Shown here in pieces: positions 41,779-50,941 of a stretch of DNA of 64,000 nucleotides. Position 1 is the stretch's first letter; every line of letters starts with the position of its first letter. The position numbers and the translations under genes were made by a program. This DNA is from Fictibacillus nanhaiensis (GTDB taxonomy: Bacteria > Bacillota > Bacilli > Bacillales > Fictibacillaceae): NCBI GenBank assembly GCA_016401345.1, contig JAEACG010000001.1, positions 1,364,001-1,428,000 on the forward strand, given 5' to 3'. The notes below the pieces were generated by a model. The model made no database searches and had not been told where the DNA came from. It worked only from the letters and a program-made list of their open reading frames with translations.

Positions 41779-43146
41779 TTACTGGCCAATAATTAATTTT
41801 TCTTTCGGGTAATGAATGTGCTCTGTAACCACTTTTCCTCGGATAATGAACAAGAATGAAAGTACGCCAATTCTTCCAATAAACATCAGAAGCATTAAGA
41901 TCACTTTACCTGTTGAGCTCAACTGACCTGTAATTCCAGTGGAAAGCCCTGTAGTTCCGAAAGCTGAACATACCTCAAAGAATAAGTACTCGATCGGCAT
42001 AGGGTCAGTAATCGCTAAGATAATAGTGGATGTCGTACAGAGCACCATCGCAACAATAATAACAATAAACGACTTGTGTATATCTTCAGGGTATATCTCA
42101 CGCTTAAAGATTTTTATCGTGTTTCTACCCTTCGCATAAAAGAGGATTGCTAATAATGCTACAGCAAAAGTCGTCGTCCGAATCCCCCCTCCTACTGAGC
42201 TTGGAGAAGCACCAATAAACATCATGACTCCTAAGAAGAGAAGGGTTGGTACCGTGAATTCAGAGACGTCCATCGTGGATAGGCCTCCACTTCGCGTGGT
42301 AACAGACTGAAACAACGAATAAAAGATTGTTTCATGCCAAGACTTACCTTCGAAGAATGCATTCATCTCTAGTACATAAATCCCTATGGCTCCTGTAATA
42401 ACTAATAACGCAAATGTAGTTGTTGTAACTTTCGTAAAAAGAGTGAACGTATAACGCTCTAAATACTTACGCTCTTTAATAAAGTTATTGATCTCTACTA
42501 ATACAGGAAATCCGATAGCACCGGATGTAATCAAAAACATCGTAACGATCTGAACGAGATAATCATGTCGAAACGGGATCAATGAACTTCCCGTTATATC
42601 AAAACCTGCATTCGTCGTTGCTGTAACTGCTGCGAAGAATGCGTGATAGAGCACTTCTATTTCTGTATCATAATAAGGCTGAAACAAGATAAAGAACAAT
42701 ACTGTTCCTACGATTTCAATTCCAATAATGAGTGTTAGTATTTGCTTCATCAACTGAACAAGCCCAGCGAGTGTAGATTGATTCTGGTCTGTCATAATCA
42801 ATTGACGCTCTCTCATCCCAATACGTTTACCGATTAAAAGCCAAATGGCTGTACCGAGCGTCATAACGCCGATCCCACCAATCTGCACGATGATGGCAAG
42901 AAGGACGACTCCAACTTGATTAAACGTTTCTGAGATATTAACAGAAGTTAGACCTGTTACACTAACTGCACTCACGGCGGTAAACAGGGCATCGATAAAT
43001 TTCAACTCTACTCCTTCGTTATGACCGACCGGCAAGCTTAAAAGAATGGTCGCTACTAAAACGGACAATAAATAAAAGATGACGATTAGCTGAACGGAAG
43101 TAAGAAATGATTTTTTTTGTTGTGAAGTTGCTGTATTTTTAAACAT
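41779..43146 (-). CDS. KtrB/KtrD-type potassium channel subunit
   Basis: Ion-conducting membrane subunit of a Ktr potassium uptake system, 455 residues, TrkH/Ktr/HKT superfamily. Four pore repeats with single selectivity Gly residues are visible (SAVSVTGLTSVN, TATTNAGFDITG, SVTTRSGGLSTMD, SAFGTTGLSTG). It works with a cytosolic RCK subunit (KtrA or KtrC), which is not next to it, as for KtrD in B. subtilis. AGGTG precedes the ATG. Monocistronic. Confidence 0.9.
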   Translation of the reverse strand: MFKNTATSQQKKSFLTSVQLIVIFYLLSVLVATILLSLPVGHNEGVELKFIDALFTAVSAVSVTGLTSVNISETFNQVGVVLLAIIVQIGGIGVMTLGTAIWLLIGKRIGMRERQLIMTDQNQSTLAGLVQLMKQILTLIIGIEIVGTVLFFILFQPYYDTEIEVLYHAFFAAVTATTNAGFDITGSSLIPFRHDYLVQIVTMFLITSGAIGFPVLVEINNFIKERKYLERYTFTLFTKVTTTTFALLVITGAIGIYVLEMNAFFEGKSWHETIFYSLFQSVTTRSGGLSTMDVSEFTVPTLLFLGVMMFIGASPSSVGGGIRTTTFAVALLAILFYAKGRNTIKIFKREIYPEDIHKSFIVIIVAMVLCTTSTIILAITDPMPIEYLFFEVCSAFGTTGLSTGITGQLSSTGKVILMLLMFIGRIGVLSFLFIIRGKVVTEHIHYPKEKLIIGQ

Positions 43147-43249
43147 ATATTTTCACCTGTCGAAAGGATTTTTCTGTAACCTTCTGAAATCTTAACAATA
43201 GCATTTCCATTTAACAAGGTGAAATTGAACATTTGCTAAAAAAAGACTG

Positions 43250-44326
43250 TTAATCTTCTAAGTTACATTCTTCATCAGCCATTCTCTTTTCAATAAGCCT
43301 CATTAATTCAGCGCTGTTATCTACTTTAATAACTACCCTTGTCACGTTCTTCTTAAATCCATATATGATATCTGACCTTATAGGTTTTTTCAACAGCAAC
43401 TCAATATTCGGTTTTTCCGGAATAAAATCACTTACTCGGGCTTCAAAGGTATACTTCATTTCTGCTGCACTCAACTCATCTGGTCCTTCATACGTTTTCC
43501 ATTCTTGGATGTATTTAAACGGCAGATCAAGGCTTTTAATAAATCCTATATTCAATATCAACGATTGATTCGTAACGATTAAAGGGACTTTTTTTACAGC
43601 TTGCATCTGACCGATGAGAAAAAGAATAGAGTAGATGTTTATAAATAATAAAATCAAAGAGACTGTATGGTTCCATTGACTGAAGAAATAATGAAGACCG
43701 ACCGATTCGATGATAAGCGCGTGGATCAACATGAGCTGGAGAGCTACATAACTTGTATTCTTATGGAGAGTAAATGTTTGTCCATTCATCATAGGTGCTT
43801 TTCGCCAGGAAAAGAAAGCATAATAGAACATCGTAACTTCACTGACGAGAGAATCGATCAAGCGACTTTGTGTAAAATGAAGATTTACAGCGTGTTTGAT
43901 TTTCAATAAAAACGGTAGATCAACAGCTAAGTCACGGTAAGACTTCTTTACTTTAGGTAACTTTCTGCACACGATAAATAGTAAATAAAGCTCAATAGAG
44001 ATAAAACCCGCTTCTAAAAGAAGTAGAGCTTTCGGAATAAATGATACAGATTTCAACAGATCATCTGGAATGATAAATGAAGCGAAAGCATAACTCACTA
44101 ATGCGACAAGAAGTGTCAGCTTCCATGAGTATCTTTTACGAATAATAAAGTAATAGGTAAGTAGAGGAATAACGAGAAGAAAATCAAACATAGAGCCAAT
44201 GAGCACAGAAGTAGGTATGGGTTGGAAATAAGTTGTCTGATAAAGAATTACATTGCTGCCAATGACCAATAAGCTAAGAAATAGATAAGGTATCCACCTG
44301 ATCGGCCTGTTCATGGTTTCAATCAT
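43250..44326 (-). CDS. Membrane protein of unknown function
   Basis: About 358 residues. The N-terminal 140 residues contain five hydrophobic helices (WIPYLFLSLLVIGSNVILY onwards), then a cytosolic stretch, two more helices (LHYFFSQWNHTV to LFINIYSILFLIGQM) and a C-terminal soluble domain of about 100 residues with PH-like alternating strands (VTNQSLILNIGFIKSLDLPFK). I cannot name the family. GAGGAGGG sets the start at 44326. Monocistronic by spacing. Confidence 0.65.
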   Translation of the reverse strand: MIETMNRPIRWIPYLFLSLLVIGSNVILYQTTYFQPIPTSVLIGSMFDFLLVIPLLTYYFIIRKRYSWKLTLLVALVSYAFASFIIPDDLLKSVSFIPKALLLLEAGFISIELYLLFIVCRKLPKVKKSYRDLAVDLPFLLKIKHAVNLHFTQSRLIDSLVSEVTMFYYAFFSWRKAPMMNGQTFTLHKNTSYVALQLMLIHALIIESVGLHYFFSQWNHTVSLILLFINIYSILFLIGQMQAVKKVPLIVTNQSLILNIGFIKSLDLPFKYIQEWKTYEGPDELSAAEMKYTFEARVSDFIPEKPNIELLLKKPIRSDIIYGFKKNVTRVVIKVDNSAELMRLIEKRMADEECNLED

Positions 44327-44414
44327 AAAATCCCTCCTCACATCCATTATACAATAAATACCATCACTTTCTTCCTTTGCATGATTTTGTCACAAAAGGT
44401 ACAAAAAAAGGACC

Positions 44415-45104
44415 CTACACCTCAAACGGTGGATGGCCCTCATTCGTGTGATTTAGCTTTTCTTTAACCGGAATAAAAACAAGCAGACATAAACATAAAG
44501 CGACTAGTTCTAGTGAAAGGATATACCACGGATACGGTCCTAAGTAATCTAGAAGCGAAGCATTCGTTGGTTTCTCTAGCAAGAACATATAGTTTGCATC
44601 AATAGTCACATCTACAACATACACACCTATAGCATAAATGTTCAGCCATAAGAATGACTGAAAAAGAAGATGCCAGCTAATGGTATAAGACCTTACAATC
44701 GCATAGTATAGAGCTGTCCAAACAATAAAAGCATGAGCCATAAAATATTGGATGAATCGAAAATGCCAAGGCTCTTGAAATAACTCTGGTGTAAGTAATC
44801 CTTGTATGGCACCTGTTAAACCAAAAAGGTAGACAAAAGCAAAAAGTCTCCGATTATCCGTTAAGAGTAACAACACGGACAACAGAATGTTAAAACTACA
44901 TAGCTGCAAAGGAAGGAAAATATGAAGGTCCCATAAGTCATTATGAACGGCCCATATGTGATATGAACTTTCTGAGACTACAAGCCCTGTGATCAAGACT
45001 TTCTTCCATAATTGCATCTTCCTCATACGTATCCGATAGCGGTACATACCAATACTCACAAAAAGGATTAACATTAATAAAAGCACATGCTCCCATTGGA
45101 ACAC
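44415..45104 (-). CDS. TIGR02206/YwaF-family membrane protein
   Basis: A 229-residue protein with seven predicted helices. LPLQLCSFNILLSVLLLLT, YLFGLTGAIQGLLTPELFQ and YFMAHAFIVWTALYY are the conserved segments of the TIGR02206 (YwaF) family, whose function is not established. The start is a GTG with only a weak AGG before it, so the N-terminus is uncertain. The downstream end contains GHPPFEV. Confidence 0.75.
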   Translation of the reverse strand: MFQWEHVLLLMLILFVSIGMYRYRIRMRKMQLWKKVLITGLVVSESSYHIWAVHNDLWDLHIFLPLQLCSFNILLSVLLLLTDNRRLFAFVYLFGLTGAIQGLLTPELFQEPWHFRFIQYFMAHAFIVWTALYYAIVRSYTISWHLLFQSFLWLNIYAIGVYVVDVTIDANYMFLLEKPTNASLLDYLGPYPWYILSLELVALCLCLLVFIPVKEKLNHTNEGHPPFEV

Positions 45105-45216
45105 CCTAAAACCAGAAGCTCCTGCACCAAATCAATTTTCCATTGAACCCCTCCACCTTCTACCTACTATTATTCAAAAATCTTCGTGCACTTTCCTTTG
45201 TATACTTTTAAATTTA

Positions 45217-45246
45217 TTGCACAGCGTAACAGTGTTATGTTACATT
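45217..45246 (+). promoter_or_regulatory. yhbD promoter with an inverted repeat in the spacer
   Basis: TTGCAC (45217-45222) and TACATT (45241-45246) are 18 bases apart, longer than optimal, and the perfect inverted repeat GTAACA-N6-TGTTAC (45226-45243) occupies the spacer and part of the -10. This is the geometry of MerR-type activator sites; the gene just downstream encodes a protein with a MerR-like N-terminus. Confidence 0.5.
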
Positions 45247-45265
45247 ACTAATAAGGAGGTTAATC

Positions 45266-45886
45266 ATGGAAAATCTAATCTCAAAGAAAGATCTATTAGA
45301 AGAAGCAAATATCTCTTACGGCCAGCTATACAGATGGAAAAGAAAGAACTTGATTCCTGAAAACTGGTTCATTCGAAAATCTACCTTTACAGGCCAAGAA
45401 ACATTCTTTCCTAAAGATGATATATTGCTGCGCATTGAAAAAATTAAAACTTTAAAAGATGATTTATCACTCGATGAACTTGCTGATATGTTCTCTCCTT
45501 CCCCGACACTCACTTCATTAGCAGCAGAAGAGCTCACCAAACGTAACATTGTTTCTCATACAGCAGTAGAGATGTATAACAACTTTCATGGTCCTACTCA
45601 TTCGTTTTCATTTAATCAGTTATTAACTTTATATGTATTGAATTCATTGCTGCAAACGGGCGATGTAAATCGAACAGAAGGCGTGGACCTGTTGAAGCTT
45701 TTTGATGAACATGCACAGAGCACAAAGAACAGCGAAAGTGAATTAATCTTTATTAGAAAAATGGGCGTTTCATTTTTTATCCTCACACCAGAACCGGCCA
45801 ACCTTCTATTAGAGCCTCAAGCAAAGAAAATCGCTCACTATAAACTAAGTCAGTGCATGGAAGAACTAAAACTTAAGCTTTCTTAA
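45266..45886 (+). CDS. yhbD: YhbD-like regulator (DUF4004) with MerR-type DNA-binding start
   Basis: A 206-residue protein. The first 75 residues read like a MerR winged helix (LISKKDLLEEANISYGQLYRWKRKNLIPENWF, then ETFFPKDDILLRIEKIKTLKDD). The remainder is a helical DUF4004-type domain. B. subtilis YhbD has the same arrangement and is followed by the bactofilin genes yhbE and yhbF; here a bactofilin follows within 20 bases. It probably regulates its own operon. AAGGAGG is ideally placed. Confidence 0.8.
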   Translation: MENLISKKDLLEEANISYGQLYRWKRKNLIPENWFIRKSTFTGQETFFPKDDILLRIEKIKTLKDDLSLDELADMFSPSPTLTSLAAEELTKRNIVSHTAVEMYNNFHGPTHSFSFNQLLTLYVLNSLLQTGDVNRTEGVDLLKLFDEHAQSTKNSESELIFIRKMGVSFFILTPEPANLLLEPQAKKIAHYKLSQCMEELKLKLS

Positions 45887-45906
45887 TAATTGGAGGAGGA
45901 ATAGCA

Positions 45907-46692
45907 ATGGAACGAACTCAGTTAAAGAATATTAGTATTTCCGGATCAGGAACTTCTTCTGGTGGCGAGTTTAATCAAGTAAAGGTTAACGGAAGTGCAC
46001 ATATATATGGCGATCTCATATGTGAAGAGTTTAAATGCAACGGAAGTGCACATTTAGAGGGAAACATTACTACTGATACGGCCAAAATCAATGGATCAAC
46101 CCATTTCGAAGGCGATGTAGAAGTGAAGGAAATGACGATTAACGGTAGCACAGACATCGATGGTCACCTTCTTTGCGACGAGTTAAAGGTTCAAGGCTCC
46201 TCTTCTATTAAGGGGGATGTAAAAGGAAAAGAAATCATCGTTCGCGGCTCTGCCTCTGTACAAGGAAATGTATCAAGCGACGAAGTAGACGTAAAAGGAC
46301 AAATTAAAATAAAGGGAGATTGTGAAGCTGAATCTTTTGAAGCCCGCGGCAATTTTAAAATAGATGGTCTCTTAAATGCAGGGACGATCGACGTAGAACT
46401 GCTACGTCATTGTGAAGCTAAAGAAATAGGCGGCGAGAACATCACAGTTAAAAAGACCCGGGATGCATCTGGCTTTAAAAAGCTGATTAAATTTTTTATG
46501 AGCAACCACACGGATCAACTAACGGCAGAAGTGATCGAAGGCGACTACTTATATCTTGAACACACACACGCTGAAGTAGTTCGCGGAAACACGATAGAAA
46601 TCGGTCCCGGCTGTGATATAAAAAGAATTGAATATAAAACAAGTTTAGAGATAGATCAAAATGCCAAAGTGGGAACTCAGGAAAAGATTTAA
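45907..46692 (+). CDS. Bactofilin-type polymer-forming protein (YhbE/YhbF-like)
   Basis: A 261-residue protein built of short beta-helix rungs in the N-terminal 175 residues: a 17-18 residue pattern with a hydrophobic core (VNGSAHIYGDL, CNGSAHLEGNI, INGSTHFEGDV, INGSTDIDGHL, VQGSSSIKGDV, VRGSASVQGNV). This is the bactofilin fold, which polymerises into cytoskeletal filaments; in B. subtilis the homologous BacE/BacF affect flagella. The last 60 residues add more beta structure. Follows yhbD by about 20 bases in one operon; GGAGGAGG before the ATG. Confidence 0.85.
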   Translation: MERTQLKNISISGSGTSSGGEFNQVKVNGSAHIYGDLICEEFKCNGSAHLEGNITTDTAKINGSTHFEGDVEVKEMTINGSTDIDGHLLCDELKVQGSSSIKGDVKGKEIIVRGSASVQGNVSSDEVDVKGQIKIKGDCEAESFEARGNFKIDGLLNAGTIDVELLRHCEAKEIGGENITVKKTRDASGFKKLIKFFMSNHTDQLTAEVIEGDYLYLEHTHAEVVRGNTIEIGPGCDIKRIEYKTSLEIDQNAKVGTQEKI

Positions 46693-46716
46693 TCGTGACT
46701 CTCTCGGTCAATTTGT

Positions 46717-46752
46717 AAAAGCTACCTTATTTATCTGGTAGCTTTTTTATTT
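46717..46752 (+). terminator. Terminator of the yhbD-bactofilin operon
   Basis: AAAAGCTACC and GGTAGCTTTT pair around TTATTTATCT and are followed by T-rich sequence. Confidence 0.88.
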
Positions 46753-46889
46753 CGCACATTTCTAATAATCTTCCCTCACCTGAACGGAAATCTACAGCTT
46801 TCATACACCCTTCATGACTTCCATGGTAAATAATGTATAGATTCTTATCCTTCATCAAACATTATAGGATAAGGCAGGTGTTAGCAATC

Positions 46890-48371
46890 ATGGATACAAC
46901 CAAAGTAGAGGTTCCTATTAACAAAGATCTTCAAGCAAATGATGAATATATGCGTAATCTCTATAAGAACTGTGATGATATTAAGATCAGGCACTTTCAA
47001 TTTGGAGCAGATTACAAACAAGAAGCTCTTGTTGTACATTGTGATTCTCTCGTCCAAGAAGAAAAGTCCAACCTGCTTCACCAGGTACTTAAGGATATGC
47101 CCGATTTTGAGGCAGCCCTTTCACTTGATATTTCGGTTAAACAGATAAAGGTCTTTTTTGAGAACAAGGGCGTCTCATCAAGACCGGTTATGTTACTAAA
47201 AAACTACAATGAATTAAATGCCAATATCGTCAATGGCCATATTGTTTTGATTTTTGACAAATGGGATTTAGCTCTAAGCTTTGATGCTTCTTCTGTAGAA
47301 AAAAGAAGTGTTGCAGAACCACAGAACGAGGTAGTCGTTGTTGGCCCTCGAGAAGGTACGATCGAAAACCTGCAAAAAAACCTTGGTTTGATTCGCTCTC
47401 GAGTAAAGACACCCAATCTTAAATTTATTTTTAAACAAACGGATGGCAAGTCTAATACGAAATTTGTTTATGGCTATTTAGATGGTACTGTTAAAAAGGA
47501 AATGCTTGAAGTGTTTGAATTAAGAATCAACAAAATTAAAAACGAAGAAATTCTAGAAACATCCTATATCGCTGAATTAATTGAGGAATCGTCCGTTACT
47601 CCCTTCCCTCAATATCGATTTACCGAAAGACCAGATGTTGCTTCAGCCTCGTTATTAGAAGGCAAGATTATAATTCTAATGGAAGGAACAGGAACGATCG
47701 TTATCTGTCCTGGATTGTTTAATGAATTTTTCCAATCTGCTTCGGATTATTATCAACGATCTGTTTTTTCATCCATCATCAGGTTGGTACGATTTATTGG
47801 CTTTATTTTGAGCCTGGCTTTACCTAGTATTTATATCGCTTTGACTACTTTTCATTCTGAATTAATACCGACCGTTCTATTGATCGCTCTCTTAGATACA
47901 CGAGAAGGGATACCCTTTCCTGCAATCATAGAAGCTTTAATCATGCTGTTTTTTTTCGAACTCTTACAAGAAGCAGGGGTCCGGCTACCTAAGCCTATTG
48001 GATCAACTGTAAGTATCGTTGGAGCACTAATTATCGGAGAAGCTTCCATTAACGCAGGACTCGCCTCACCGATCATGATTGTTGTTATTGGATTGACGGG
48101 AATCGCATCCTTTTCTATCCCTTATTATGATTTTGGCTTTGCTGCACGTTTGTTGCGAATACCATTAATGTTTCTAGCAGCTATTATGGGAGGCTTCGGT
48201 CTGTTTCTTGGATTTATTCTTATCTTCCTGCACCTGTCTAAATTACACGTTCTAAAGGAACCTTATCTTGGTACGTTCACTCTTAACAGTACGTCACTAC
48301 TAAAAGACGGATTCTTTCGTTTGTCATTGAAAAAATTATTAAAGCACCGAAGTACTGGAAAAGGTTTATAA
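46890..48371 (+). CDS. GerA-type germinant receptor A subunit (YfkQ-like)
   Basis: Spore inner-membrane receptor subunit of about 493 residues. The N-terminal 260 residues are soluble (VVVGPREGTIENLQKNLGLIRSRV is the family's conserved block); about five helices follow, beginning near SVFSSIIRLVRFIGFILSL, with PFPAIIEALIMLFFFELLQEAGVRLP and GSTVSIVGALIIGEA. It binds germinants with the B and C subunits. The ATG at 46890 follows AGGCAGGTG. A CATTATA upstream (46860) resembles a sigmaG -10, but no -35 is well spaced. First gene of an A-C-D-B operon, the order of B. subtilis yfkQRST. Confidence 0.88.
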   Translation: MDTTKVEVPINKDLQANDEYMRNLYKNCDDIKIRHFQFGADYKQEALVVHCDSLVQEEKSNLLHQVLKDMPDFEAALSLDISVKQIKVFFENKGVSSRPVMLLKNYNELNANIVNGHIVLIFDKWDLALSFDASSVEKRSVAEPQNEVVVVGPREGTIENLQKNLGLIRSRVKTPNLKFIFKQTDGKSNTKFVYGYLDGTVKKEMLEVFELRINKIKNEEILETSYIAELIEESSVTPFPQYRFTERPDVASASLLEGKIIILMEGTGTIVICPGLFNEFFQSASDYYQRSVFSSIIRLVRFIGFILSLALPSIYIALTTFHSELIPTVLLIALLDTREGIPFPAIIEALIMLFFFELLQEAGVRLPKPIGSTVSIVGALIIGEASINAGLASPIMIVVIGLTGIASFSIPYYDFGFAARLLRIPLMFLAAIMGGFGLFLGFILIFLHLSKLHVLKEPYLGTFTLNSTSLLKDGFFRLSLKKLLKHRSTGKGL

Positions 48372-48401
48372 CGCCAATATCTTATAAAGGGAGGGGTTAC
48401 T

Positions 48402-49544
48402 ATGCAAAAGCTAATTAAATACATCGTTGCCTCCTCCCTTCTTTTTTTATCTGGTTGCTGGGATCATGCCGAGCTTACCGAGTATGTTTTCGTTCAATCG
48501 CTAGCTGTCGACCAAAAGAAAGATGGAACCATTAAACTCACCACACAATTTTATAAGCCTGCTCCTAAGATCGCTTCTGCTGGTGGTGGTGGTGAATCAT
48601 ACTTTAATCTTGAAACGGAAGCAAAATCCGTTTTTGATGCTATAAGAGATGTGACCATTCATTTGGGAAGAAAAGCAAACTGGGGGCATGTTCGTTTTAT
48701 TGTGATTAGTGAAAAAGTAGCCAAAAAATATTATCTTGGTTCTGTTTTAGATTTCTTTTACCGTGATCATGAACCGAGACTCTTAACAGGTGTTGCAGTA
48801 ACTGAAGGAGTTGCGGCAGACTATTTAAAAGAAAAACCTCATGTTGAAAATACGGTGAGTGAACAATTAAACGAAGTCACTAAAACTGGGAGCAAATTTA
48901 GTGCGAAAACCTATCCCGCTAATTTATTTACAATTGGAAAACAGCTACATAGCGAGGTGGATACGGTGTATGTTCCCTATCTAAGAAAGGAAAAAGAAAA
49001 AGAGAACAGTATCTTTGTAGATGGGCTTTCTATCTTTCTAGGTGGGAAGCTGAAGACGACTATTACAAACAAAGAAACAAAATCGCTCATGCTCGCTCTT
49101 AATAATTTTCAGTATGGAATCATTGGTATTCCATGTAAAGGTAGTAAGCTCCAGGAGTCATTTGAAATCACAGAATCACATACAAACACATCTTTTGCGA
49201 TCAAAAATGATGTTATACATTACTCACTTAGACCAAAGCTTCAAGCTAGCATAGGTGAATTAGAATGTACAAACATTGAAACAAAACAACAACTAGGAGT
49301 TCTTCATACAAAGTTAGAAAAACAAGTGAACAGTAACTTAATGACATTATTAAAACACTCTCAAAAAAAGGATATAGATATTATCGGATTAGGAAACCAT
49401 ATCTATCGCAGTAATCCGAAAGAATGGAAAAGAATAAAAAAAGAAAAGATACCTTATTACAAAGACGCCGTATTTCATGTTAAATCCGAAGTTAACATCC
49501 TAAACACAGGAACTGATATAAGCAAACCTTTTCATAAAAAATAA
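48402..49544 (+). CDS. GerC-type germinant receptor lipoprotein (YfkR-like)
   Basis: C subunit, 380 residues, anchored by Cys19 in LFLSGCWD, with the conserved CWDHAELTEY start. GerC family signatures include VQSLAVDQKKDG, HVRFIVISEKVAKK and a C-terminal domain of about 160 residues (IKNDVIHYSLRPKLQASIGELE onward). It works on the outer face of the spore inner membrane with the A and B subunits. GGGAGGGG before the ATG; thirty bases after the A gene. Confidence 0.88.
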   Translation: MQKLIKYIVASSLLFLSGCWDHAELTEYVFVQSLAVDQKKDGTIKLTTQFYKPAPKIASAGGGGESYFNLETEAKSVFDAIRDVTIHLGRKANWGHVRFIVISEKVAKKYYLGSVLDFFYRDHEPRLLTGVAVTEGVAADYLKEKPHVENTVSEQLNEVTKTGSKFSAKTYPANLFTIGKQLHSEVDTVYVPYLRKEKEKENSIFVDGLSIFLGGKLKTTITNKETKSLMLALNNFQYGIIGIPCKGSKLQESFEITESHTNTSFAIKNDVIHYSLRPKLQASIGELECTNIETKQQLGVLHTKLEKQVNSNLMTLLKHSQKKDIDIIGLGNHIYRSNPKEWKRIKKEKIPYYKDAVFHVKSEVNILNTGTDISKPFHKK

Positions 49545-49564
49545 TAGGATGATGAGGAATCACT

Positions 49565-49798
49565 ATGATTGAAAAACTCATTTTAGGAAGCTTAGTCGTA
49601 TTATTATACTTCGACTATCAAACGTTGAAACAAGATAAAAAGTCAAAAAAAATCTATTTAATGATGTCTATTCCGGCAGGGTACATGCTCTACTCTTATC
49701 TTTCCGGGCGAAACCTTCCTAACTTAGATGAAGGATTTCAGTTAATAATTGGTCCTATTGCTGAAGTTATCACTTCATGGCTGCAAGTAAAATCATAA
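49565..49798 (+). CDS. Small D-type subunit of the germination operon (YfkS-like)
   Basis: A 77-residue protein with a hydrophobic N-terminal helix (IEKLILGSLVVLLYFDYQ) and a second (YLMMSIPAGYMLYSYLS), then a short amphipathic tail. Small two-helix proteins of this kind occur between C and B genes in many GerA-type operons and modulate receptor activity; yfkS holds the same place in B. subtilis. GAGGAATCACT precedes the ATG. The B gene's ribosome site overlaps its stop. Confidence 0.75.
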   Translation: MIEKLILGSLVVLLYFDYQTLKQDKKSKKIYLMMSIPAGYMLYSYLSGRNLPNLDEGFQLIIGPIAEVITSWLQVKS

Positions 49799-49809
49799 GG
49801 AGTCCCTTT

Positions 49810-50901
49810 ATGCACACAGGAAAAATTAGTTATTGGCAGATGGCAGTGTTATTTCAAGTGTATATGACGGGTTCAGCCCTTATCAATATCCAAGGGCCGA
49901 TGCTGGCTGCTGCTCAAAACAGTGCTTGGATCGCCATGCTACTTGCTAACTTAGTTGGTTTTGTCATCTTATATCTCGTATTAACTCTTCACAACGAATA
50001 TCCTGATCAATGTTATGTGAACCAAGTTCGCCTAACACTCGGAAACGTGATGACCTATCTAATCATCATCCCTCTGTTCTTAGTCATGTTGTATATCACA
50101 GCAAACATTGTATATGGAATGGGACAATATTTTACAACCTCGATGATGAGAGAAACGCCGCTCTTCATCTTTCATCTACTCATCTTAATCACTTCCAGTC
50201 TAACTGCAAAAGCTGGAATTGAAGTAATGGGTCGCATGTTTCACCTATTGATGTATATTCTGTTTTTCATCTTTATCATCATGTTAATCCTTCCCTACAA
50301 CACGTATGAGATCAATAATCTGCTTCCTTTAGCTCCACAAGGATTTAAGCCGATATTGCATGGTGTTTATGTCGGTTTTGGATTTCCTTACATGGATGTA
50401 TTATTCTTCGCTATGATTATATACTTGGTAAAGCAAAAGCCTGGGCAGTCCATTAATAAATGGCTTTATTTAGGTTTGTTCATAAATGGAATCGTACTCA
50501 CATTAACAATTCTCTGTTCATTAATGGGGCTCGGACCTTTAGTATTTCTTAAGAAATTCCCTCTTCATGTTCTGGCTCAGCTGATTAGCATTGGAGAGAT
50601 TGTTGAGCGTGTAGAAGCGATCTTTGGCATCGCACTAATTCTAGGAACATACATGAAGATCTCTTTATTGTTGTTCATACTTGATCAAGCTCTCTCCACT
50701 CTATTTAAAGTAAAAGCTACACATTTTATTTTTATAATCTCAGCGGTTGTGCTCTTACTCTCTCTTACGATGTACAAAAACGAAATTGAACTAGGAGAAT
50801 CTGGATCCTTCTTGCAGACCACTGTAACATTTTTCTTTGGGTTCTTGCCCCTTTTACTTGTAGTCATAATAGCTAAAGTGAAAAATAAAAAAACAGCTTA
50901 A
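49810..50901 (+). CDS. GerB-type germinant receptor B subunit (YfkT-like)
   Basis: Ten-helix membrane protein of about 363 residues from the amino acid/polyamine/organocation superfamily (spore germination branch). Starts KISYWQMAVLFQVYMTGSALI, and contains the conserved PLAPQGFKPILHGVYVGFGFPYMDVLFF segment. It forms the germinant-binding B subunit. A TTG at 49777 is possible, but AAGGAG is placed for the ATG at 49810. Last gene of the operon. Confidence 0.88.
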   Translation: MHTGKISYWQMAVLFQVYMTGSALINIQGPMLAAAQNSAWIAMLLANLVGFVILYLVLTLHNEYPDQCYVNQVRLTLGNVMTYLIIIPLFLVMLYITANIVYGMGQYFTTSMMRETPLFIFHLLILITSSLTAKAGIEVMGRMFHLLMYILFFIFIIMLILPYNTYEINNLLPLAPQGFKPILHGVYVGFGFPYMDVLFFAMIIYLVKQKPGQSINKWLYLGLFINGIVLTLTILCSLMGLGPLVFLKKFPLHVLAQLISIGEIVERVEAIFGIALILGTYMKISLLLFILDQALSTLFKVKATHFIFIISAVVLLLSLTMYKNEIELGESGSFLQTTVTFFFGFLPLLLVVIIAKVKNKKTA

Positions 50902-50902
50902 A

Positions 50903-50937
50903 AAAAGAAGGCAACCAAAGTGGCTGCCTTCTTTTTC
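50903..50937. terminator. Terminator between the germination operon and the MFS gene
   Basis: AAAAAGAAGGCAACC and GGCTGCCTTCTTTTT pair with one mismatch around AAAGT; A and T tracts serve both converging genes. Confidence 0.88.
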
Positions 50938-50941
50938 ACCC

